Source: Siderastrea siderea
Lineage: Eukaryota; Cnidaria; Anthozoa; Scleractinia; Rhizangiidae
Length of the DNA: 64,000 bases
Assembly (NCBI GenBank): GCA_964030785.1
Contig: OZ034975.1
Span: 43,076,569 to 43,140,568, forward strand
Direction of reading: 5' to 3'
Below the pieces are notes generated by a model that worked only from the letters and a program-made list of their open reading frames with translations, did not search any database and had not been told where the DNA came from. Shown here in pieces: positions 56,448-64,000 of the stretch (position 1 is its first letter; every line of letters begins with the position of its first letter). Position numbers and translations under genes: made by a program.

Positions 56448-59400
56448 GAAGAAAAGAACACAACTATTGTTATAAATATTACCATAACATCTTTTACCAT
56501 TATGCACCTATCAATGTAAAGCCGGGGGGGGGGGGGGGGGGAGGCAGGGCATGGGGTGGGGATTTGATTGTTATTGTTGGCCCTGGGGAGGTTCTTTTGA
56601 CTGATCTTGCTTTCCCGGGGGAGGGGATATTTGAATCTGTCTTCGCCCAATGTGGGGATATTGAACATCGACTTGAATGAAGAGACTGAGACTGAAAATA
56701 CTTTTCCTGCGTCACTTATGCGCTATATGTCCTTGAAATCATAATGGATGTCCACGAGATCGAGAATCAGAGAAACGTGAGTGAATTTGACTGTTTTATC
56801 TCCATATTTTCTATTAATTTAGAGTGTTTTTGTTGATTTGCATGTTTTTAACGGGGACAAAGAGAAATGAAGTCGATTTTTTGGCCAGTGCAAACGATCA
56901 GTGTACGGGTAATGTGCCGCCTGGGGTGGGGAAATTTTTGTGCATTTGACTGGAATAGTTTGCCCGTGGGCAGGGAATTTGACGGCAAATTTTTGAAAAA
57001 TGTCAAATCCCCACCCCATGCCCTGCCCCCCCTGCCGGCTTTAAATTGATAGGTGCATTACATGTACAACAGTGGTAGATTTAGGGGGGAGCTTCCCCCC
57101 ACCCACATCCCTTCCCCCATATGGTGACACCCCTGCACCCTTTTTCCTTCAGCAAAATACACATTACAATAATAAGAGAATATGTGGTAACTCAAGTATA
57201 ATTATATTATGCTATCTTTGCCCTTTCTCAATTGCAAAATTCTATGCAATGTTGTGTAAATTTCCCTATTTCTCTCCCTTGCTGCCACCTTGGGAATTTC
57301 CCTTCCCATACACTTCCTGTCCCTTGCCCCTCCCCCCCCCCGCCCTTCCCCCCATTAGTAGGGAGCACAACGAGAGTAGTGGGCAGTGAGGACTTGGTCT
57401 AAATTACAGTGTGAGTTATGTTAACCAGCAAATAATCAATCGTAGGCAACTAAATTGCTTGCCGCCCACATATTTTTATACAGTGGTGTGAAGCAAAGAT
57501 TGGAGATAAACATCCTACCTCCTGGGATGTTTCTTGTCCTCCTCAGAAAGTAGAAACCAAACAAACTCTGGGTATGTCATTTTTCCTTCGGCATATGTTG
57601 GACCTCTGCACAAATAACAGTCAGAACACATTAGTGGTGTGAATTGGCACGAGGGAGGGGAAGTTGGTGGGTTGGGGGGGGGGGGTGGAGGGTTCACACA
57701 GAGTTACCATACAGTTACTCTCAATAACTCGAGCCTTTAAGGGAAAACAAAAGAGACTCCAGTTATCGGGAGTTTGAGTTATCCCAGGACAAAACAACTG
57801 CTGACTACTTATCACATGTATTCCCCGAGGAAGAACTGACATGTTTTGTGTAACACAACACCAAGAAACCAAAGAACTTGACACAAAAAAGGGAAGGCTA
57901 AGCTGACACGCCAAGGTAAACTGGTTGTCCTCCATACCTTGTGACGCACCCAGAAAAAAGTCTTTTCACAATTCTTGATGACAAAGCTAAGAAAAAATAA
58001 AATGACAAAATTAATGCTTTCTTCTTAGACCTGCGGGGAATTTGCAAAGTGTGAAATTCAAGTTGTAAACATTGAGACATGTAACAAGATTCTTACTATA
58101 GGTTATTACAGAGTTAAAGAATTTTTGTTTGCTGTCAATGAGTAAGGTATATACTAACAATTTACTGATTAAGCATTGATCCTTTTAAGCGCATAGGATA
58201 CAAGATATTGAGATAGATCTCTAAAGAGATCTGGTGGTCCTTCTTACTTCTCCAGGGGTGGATCCACAGGGATCCCTAGTAGTTCAGGCACAGGGCTTGC
58301 TAGCAGTTGCAGTGAGAGCACAGCCTCCCTGTGACAACCTTCAGTATGGGGGGGGGGGGGGGGGGCACCCCAGAGAATTTAAATGCCTATTCATATTTCT
58401 TAACCAAGTCACTAGGATTTCTAAATGGATTTCATTAACTTTTCTTCTTTGGACTAGCTAGAAGAGTATTAAAGTGGTACTATGGACAAAAAATCAAATT
58501 TACTTTTTCTTTGGATTTTGAAACTTTGTTTACTAAACACTCCCCAAGAAAAATTTTAAGCCTTACTTTTGAGACAGAAGACTGTTTATTTAAAGTGCAA
58601 TTTTCCGATTTAATGGTCTGCCATTATTACACCAGAAAAGATACAATGGCATCATTCACTCACGAGCTTTAGAATGCAGTTTGTGTGAAAGTGGCTTATT
58701 TAGTATGCAGCATGGGAGTTTTGAGCTTTCAGACTCTCAAACTCACATTAATGCATAATAAATAAGCTGCGTTCACACACTGCATAATTTCTAAAGCTTA
58801 TGGGTAAATGACATAGGTTTGAAATTCGAAGATAAAAAAGGGATCTTTTGGTCGCAGTACCACTTTAAACAATTTTTATTGTGTACAAATTGTCTTTACC
58901 ATGGTTGCTGTGTCTCATTAAATCATTCTCATCAATCAGAAGGTCATGGTCAGTGTCCAGTTCCCAGAATTTACAGTAAATTACATAAAAATGCTCATAG
59001 GAAAAATAGTCCACAATCTATAGAGGCAAAATAAATACAATCATGTTAACTTGGAAGGGCAGCATTAATTTAATGCAAATAGTCATACACTCAGGTATAT
59101 TATACAGTTTGGTAGAATGCTGGAGGTATCTTAATCCTTTTAAGCCCCAAAATCAACACGCATATTCTCCTTACTGTTCCCTTTATAATTTTTATGGTAC
59201 TAGTTGTGAGAATTTGTCAGAGTAAAAATCAAGACATTTTATCTTTGGTGATCATTTCCTTTATTCTCACGACCAGCATGTTTGATCAAGTAGTGACACT
59301 TTAAAGGTGAAATTGTTAAATTATCACTATGGGGCTCATTAAGGGTTAAAACTGAAGCCATAAACAGGGTGCTTTTAATAAAGGTGGGATATGGAATGAA

Positions 59401-62375
59401 AATATAAAATATTAACCATTAGTCCATGAGCGCACATTCAATATGAGGTGATAAATAGCCAATGACGAGTGTAGCACCAAGTAGGTTTAAGGAGGGTGCT
59501 TCCTTTTGTTACTATGCATACGTTTTGGGCATCTCTGGTCTGGTCCAAGATATTTGGGTTACTAAACTAATCCAATGGATGGGTATTTTTGTGTGGTTTA
59601 TGACTATGTGGAAAAAGCAGATCTTAGCAAGGGGTATCAGAATTCAATACAAAAATGGGGGGACCAATGCATTTTTCAGAGATAATTAAGCTTAAATTTG
59701 GAAAGAAAATGTCGTAGTTACATTCTGTACATATTAGAAAGCTTTTTGTAAATTATGGCTGCTTTGTAGGTTCATATAGGTCTTACTAAGATCTGCTTTT
59801 TCCCCATAGTCATAGCAAAAATGCCTAGATATTAGACCACACTGTCCTTAAGTTGCCTTATGTCCAACATGCACTTATGGAATATGTCTCCAAAACAAGC
59901 ATGGTGACTGCCCAATTTTTTTCATTTCTGGCATGAGGTTGGTCATTATCTACACTGCCACAAACGTTTTCTGAACATGGGAAGATTTTGGGACCAAATG
60001 TGCTCAAGAAACCCACCTGTCTATTTACATTTGTAGAAACGTAACAAGAACCCTGAGGAAATATCACACCCCCAAAGGTTTATTTTTTTTCTATTTTCTA
60101 TGATTCTACCTCATTTATGTCCTCTTCATTCTCAAGGCAAGCTAAAACCTGGCACAAAAACATACAAAAAATATTGTTACATTGATAGGAATGAAACAGT
60201 TGGAATCATTAACCATAACACCAGCCTTTAGTTGATGTAAGCATACATGTATGTACTGGTAAGAGCATAAGAGCTTAAGAGTACACCATTGCATTGACGA
60301 TGGTGATGATGATGATGATGATGATTAGACTGACGGTGGATTTTGTACCTTTTTTGTTGACTTGATGACTAAAAAAGTGGACTTAGCAACCACGGGACTC
60401 TGAGTTAACTTAACGACTAACGGCAGAGTGGACTCAACAACTATTTTGTGGAGTCAACAACTTTTTGTGTGGACTTTAGGGCTAAGGTAGTATTTGCATC
60501 TTTATCATTTCTGTGTCTTTATTGTATCAAAGCACAACAACAAAACATGTAACTTTAGGCTTCAGCTGTTGATGACGACAATGATGATGATGATCTTTTT
60601 TGCACATGATTTTGTTCATTCCAAATAATTTCTTCAGGTTAAGTAACAGTGCTGTACTTACTTCTAAAAAATTACTATTCCTCAATTCAGGGATTGTGAT
60701 TCTCCCTGTCCATGAACTATTTACACAATAAAATATTCTTGCTATAACCTGAAAGTAAAAAGACAGTTATTGTAAAGTAATGATAGTTCTTAGTTATGAT
60801 ATGATCGTGATTCATTATCTTACATTTTCCCAGACTGGGACTAGTTTTTCATGATATGAAATCTGGATGTAACCATCCTGGAAATTACTGGTTACAAGCC
60901 AAGTGCACCTTATATTCTGCACCACAGTTACTGAAAGTCTTGCACAGTTATTAAGCCCAGCAAATTCCTTTGGTTATGGGATTTTGTTACCATTTTAAGC
61001 CTTAACAGGCACAAACCACTTACAATAGGTTTTGAATTGGTATGATTGAGCAACTTTAGAACCAATGAGAAAATTGTTATTGTGTTGTTCCAGAAAATAT
61101 CCATATCCCCCCCCACGGAGGGTTTTTTGGTTTCAACCCCCACCCCTCCGGAAATTCCGGTTTAGGCTCATACATTCCTTTAAAAATTTTGGCCTTTAAG
61201 ACCCCCCTTACCCCTCGGAATTTCCAATGACCCTCTGTGGTGGGGGGTATGGATATTTTCTGGAACCACACATTGCTAAGTTATTCAGCCACATTTTGTC
61301 AAAGATTGTCTGTGCAGTGTTGGGTCGCTTTCAACATAATTGAAGAGCTGTTGTTGTGGCCTTTGAAACTTGCAAGGTTTTGTAACCAGTCCCTTGACTA
61401 TGTCTGCACTGAGAATATGTCAAGCAGAGAGCTAAGGGCAGCAACAGATCTGCATTTCAAACACAGATCTATATCTCTTAATAAATGGTTAACAGCCCGG
61501 GCAATTTGGATTTAAGGTGAAAAATCATCATTCACACCCACCTTACACAGAGCCCTTTATGCCCTAAAGTAATGGGTTTTTTTTCCACACAGCACTTGGT
61601 ATGCAAGTAATATTTAGACTTTACGATAAAATGCCACTGTCTTATAAAATTATTATAAGGGCAATGCCAGAAAAGGATATAAACTTACAGTGTGGATGTA
61701 TCTAGAGTGAAAATCAGCAGCTTCTCGTAGAAATTCCAAGCCTGGATGTGTTTCCACAATGTCCTTGAGAAAAAGTGAATAAAAATTGTTCAGCTGAACA
61801 ATGCCGTACCACTTTGGTATGTGTGAGTGACAAGGCTAGTTCATTGCAGATTTTGTTAGTTTTCCCTAAGATTCTTATCTAAGAAAACAATACGATACAA
61901 TGCACAGACCAGCCTTCAACCGATTATTTTGCCTTCATAATTAAAATAATTATATTCACTACAGACAATGGTATTGGCAAACAAAGAGTTGAAGATGAGC
62001 CAGAACGCGTAAACGGTTGGAGCTTAGCCGGGCTTCTCTAGCCTGAAGCAGCTAAGAGTATTGGTACTCCTCCTGGATGGCATGCTGTCCATGACAGGGT
62101 TACCCCCAGCAGAATGTCACCTGGGCAGAGAGAGACAATGTAGATATAAAGTTTCTTGTCTGAGGAAACAACACAATGGCTGCCAGGCACCACGTCTGGA
62201 GTCCAGCCCAATAACAGCACAGTACCCCAACACTACGGACAAAATGATCATAGAAAAACTCCTCCTTACCTGTAAGAGTGGGACAAAGTCGTCTGATTCG
62301 AGATAATCTGGAGAATGCTTTGTGCTTAACAGTTGAACAAATCTTGATGCATCATCATGACACTGAGATGTTAAG
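50892..62375 (-). CDS. PP2A B'' regulatory subunit (PPP2R3 type), 12 coding exons, 5' end outside
   Basis: The exons, 5' to 3', are 62270-62375, 61689-61763, 60662-60748, 60110-60148, 58900-59017, 57938-57986, 57519-57605, 56247-56391, 55712-55742, 53911-54029, 52959-53065 and 50892-51069. Every junction phase agrees, giving about 380 residues of the C-terminal part. It matches PR72/PR130-family B'' subunits through [60 protein letters not shown] and [15 protein letters not shown]. These subunits target the PP2A core enzyme and bind calcium. EF-hand 1 ([12 protein letters not shown]) ends its loop in D; EF-hand 2 ([12 protein letters not shown]) is canonical. The last exon adds an Asp/Glu-rich tail. 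PPP2R3A and PPP2R3B cannot be told apart without the N terminus. Confidence 0.93.
51434..52374 (+). mobile_element. Retroposed insertion carrying an antisense L1/Tx1-like LINE fragment
   Basis: A perfect 25-bp direct repeat flanks it at 51409-51433 and 52375-52399 and includes AACCAAAGCAAAACGC. The insertion ends on the plus strand in an A21 tract. The LINE coding sense, however, is minus: frames read [35 protein letters not shown] and [12 protein letters not shown], with frameshifts. It lies in the intron between the last two PP2A exons. Confidence 0.75.
54240..55640. repeat. 67-bp satellite array inside a dispersed repeat
   Basis: The unit GACTAGGAGTATTACTACTC + CCCCCTGGATGGGATGCTAG + TCCATCACAGGATACCCAGC repeats about 14 times; the period is 67 bp at 54411, 54478 and 54545. 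The array is broken at about 54975-55215 by a LINE tail. Its outer edges match the two halves of the unexpanded repeat at 62035-62225. It lies in the PP2A intron between exons at 55712 and 54029. Confidence 0.85.
54975..55215 (-). mobile_element. LINE 3' fragment inserted in the satellite
   Basis: On the minus strand it reads [20 protein letters not shown] followed by stops, like the end of L2/CR1-type polyproteins, then an A/T-rich tail. Confidence 0.6.
56402..56441. repeat. (GA)n microsatellite next to a PP2A exon
   Basis: About 20 GA units begin within 12 bases of the acceptor of the EF-hand exon. On the minus strand they supply its pyrimidine tract. Confidence 0.85.
56503..57057. mobile_element. 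Harbinger-like element with TTA duplication
   Basis: The ends TGCACCTATCAATGTAAAGC and its near-complement at 57038-57057 extend to about 60 bp of inverted similarity, including GGCAGGGCATGGGGTGGGG. A TTA duplication lies at 56500-56502 and 57058-57060, the usual 3-bp type of PIF/Harbinger elements. A long G-run follows the left end. Confidence 0.7.
58256..58372. mobile_element. Possible hAT-like fragment
   Basis: It begins CAGGGGTGGATCCACAGGG and runs into a G-run followed by CACCCCAG. The right end is unclear. Confidence 0.35.
58473..58864. mobile_element. TTAA-flanked inverted-repeat element
   Basis: TTAA at 58469-58472 and 58865-58868. The ends AGTGGTACTATGGACAAAAA and TTTTGGTCGCAGTACCACT are mirrored. 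It ends about 32 bp downstream of the first EF-hand exon. Confidence 0.7.
59135..59345. mobile_element. TTAA-flanked piggyBac-like element, copy 2
   Basis: TTAA at 59131-59134 and 59346-59349. It aligns with 49646-49849 over its length (CAACACGCATATTCTCCTTA, TTTGATCAAGTAGTGACA). Confidence 0.7.
59491..59847. mobile_element. TTAA-flanked foldback element, copy of 23710
   Basis: TTAA at 59487-59490 and 59848-59851. It carries TTATGACTATGTGGAAAAAG and AGATCTTAGCAAGG, as in 23710-24103, but in the opposite orientation and more decayed. Confidence 0.65.
61089..61265. mobile_element. Short inverted-repeat element
   Basis: The ends TTCCAGAAAATATCCATA and its complement TATGGATATTTTCTGGAA are perfect over 18 bp. 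The interior is rich in C-runs, GGAATTTCC and CCTTTAA words. Confidence 0.65.
62035..62225. repeat. Dispersed repeat, unexpanded relative of the satellite
   Basis: It contains, once each, TCTCTAGCCTGAAGCA, GAGTATTGGTACTCCTCC, TGGATGGCATGCTGTCCATG, and AGAGACAATGTAGATATAAA, followed by GTCTGAGGAAACAACACA. The same blocks flank and compose the array at 54240-55640. Confidence 0.65.
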
Positions 62376-64000
62376 CTGCAACAAAATGGTTACAAAAGAA
62401 ATCATACATTCAAAATTAATAAATTTTATGCTCTTATAAAATTGCTGTACCTTTCAATAACATGGAAAATCGGAGGTTACCAAGAACTAAACTGCTATTA
62501 ATGAAATGATTCATTTGCAAGACCAACAAACCTAGAATAGGAAGAGATAACTTCAAAAATAAATAAAGGGGCTTAAGTTAAAAGAAACTGTGGTGCTGCA
62601 TCAGTGGGGTCGAAGTGAAACGCAAAAATTTGGATTTGTCAACTGAGTTGCTTTTTCTATATTGCCACACCGGGGCAACACAGAAAGCTGTAAAAACAAA
62701 GAACAAATTAAAATTCTTTCAAATTGGCACCCTTAAATCCACACAGAATCAACAACTGCTTTTCATTCAACTTATTATTTTTATTCTTGCTCATTTCTCC
62801 CATTTCCACTGATAGCTTAGCTCCACTCTTCACCATATAAACCACATTCGTTTTGACTAAGACAGGCTTTCTGACAGGGTGCGGGAGAAAAATTAAAATT
62901 GTGCGGGATTTTGGGGGCAAAGTGTGTGGGAAAAAACGTCAATTGTGTGGGGAATTGTGTGGGTTTGCGTAATCTTGTGACAAACCAAATATTCAACCTC
63001 CAGTGTTCTAGCCAGACCTGATAGGGAGGAAATTCTGTATAAATGAAAAATGCGACTAAATTTCTTTCTTTGGCGATAGATATATACCCAGCAGTTGCCA
63101 ATTTGTCGCTTTTTTTTCTTACCAAAGCGTAGTTTGACTTGAAACTAAAACTGTGTCTGTATACACAAAATCATGTTGCGTGACACGATAAACTTGATCG
63201 GGTTATATTAAGTAAACGCATGCATAAAACCAAAAATAAAACTTCGGTATAAAATATTGCCGATCTAAACGAGTTCCTTTATAAAAAAAATCCCTGCAGT
63301 TTTGCTGTCTTTATTTAATAGTATGTAGTGTGAATAATTCCCCGTAAAGGTTCACAAATTCTACGAAGTTAGCCACAAAAACACAAACGAGATGTATGCA
63401 AATTGCGTGCTAAATGTGGTTTGATACAGTGTTTGATGGCATGTTTGTTTTTCTCCCCAACTTACCCAGGAGATCGTAGAACTTGCATTTTCTTGAATGA
63501 AAATGCCTTTCACGTGAATGAAAAAAATCAAATCTAGTACCGGTATGCGGATCAGAACTTAATAATTTTCTTCTGACCGAAGTTTAACGATTCAGTTTCT
63601 TTGTCAATTCGCAAATTCGATCAGGCCTTTGCGAAAATAATTCAGAAACAGTGACAGTCATTTCGGTGCCATGGTTCATTTCTTCGGCATTTCTACTTTG
63701 TTCCCCGACATATTATTGAGTAAAAACTCTTTCCCGCCAAGAGTCTTATTTTTGGGACGTTTTTGACCCAGAGACATTGAACCACTTGTGACGTCATCAT
63801 TTTTGACGTCACCAGATCGTTTTGATAAGCAGCTAACACAGCAAGGACAGATCCATCCAACGTGTGTCCATTTTGAATATCGACCAAATTCTGGCAGAGC
63901 TATACCAGAAAAAACATGTCCAATTTTGGGTGCAAAGATGGTGGTAAAATAGGCCAAGTCACCTAGTTGATCAATGTTTGATGTCCAGGTGTTTAGAGGG
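62376..64000. other. Intron of the PP2A gene to the right edge; no exon seen
   Basis: The preceding PP2A exon must end in phase 2, but I found no matching coding segment here. The stretch is AT-rich, with a GTGTGGG-rich patch at 62875-62965 and false frames at 62615 and 63676. Confidence 0.45.

Noticed and set aside
63676..63957. Upstream exon of the PP2A gene
   Set aside because: The translation does not resemble B'' subunits and no donor in the required phase is present.

Overview
This window looks like nuclear DNA of a cnidarian, most likely a stony coral. Three things suggest this: compact intron-rich animal genes with GT-AG splice sites, a DZIP3-like HEPN gene of a type I know to be expanded in corals, and a very dense load of short inverted-repeat DNA transposons, tRNA-derived SINEs and non-LTR retrotransposon remnants that resemble coral repeats. 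The species call is inference from recollection; the gene calls rest on exon translations whose splice phases I checked by hand.

Every gene I can support lies on the minus strand, so each reads from high to low coordinates. From left to right: (1) a DZIP3-like HEPN gene. Its main coding exon is 3626-4265, small in-frame coil exons follow at 2714-2821 and 1802-1897, and a tandem array of seven related leader exons (4723-8390) lies upstream. (2) A PLP-dependent D-cysteine desulfhydrase / ACC-deaminase-family gene, 8 coding exons, 10812-17802, 349 residues. (3) An RSF1 homologue (ISWI-partner chromatin remodelling subunit with WHIM-type and PHD modules), 11 coding exons, 20807-39693, about 927 residues. 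(4) An unrecognised two-exon basic, low-complexity gene, 44328-47517. (5) The 3' part of a PP2A B'' regulatory subunit gene (PPP2R3 type, EF-hands), 12 coding exons, 50892-62375, with its 5' exons beyond the right edge.

Introns and intergenic DNA are mostly mobile-element debris. At least twelve elements are flanked by TTAA; one interrupts a tRNA-like SINE and another interrupts a LINE reading frame. Others have 8-bp, 9-bp, TTA or TA duplications. RSF1 intron 1 holds a nested set: an outer inverted-repeat element, an inner hAT-like element, two LINE fragments and a roughly 1-kb degenerate array of an unfamiliar motif. Two internal satellites (82-bp and 67-bp periods) sit in introns of RSF1 and the PP2A gene; the 67-bp one appears to have grown inside a dispersed repeat that is present unexpanded at 62035. 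A 941-bp insertion with a 25-bp target duplication and an A-tail carries a LINE fragment in the antisense sense.

The genes do not form one pathway. RSF1 acts in chromatin, the PP2A subunit in phosphatase targeting, the desulfhydrase in sulfur amino-acid metabolism, and the HEPN gene possibly in innate immunity. The least familiar structures are the duplicated leader-exon array, the array inside RSF1 intron 1, and the antisense LINE retrocopy.
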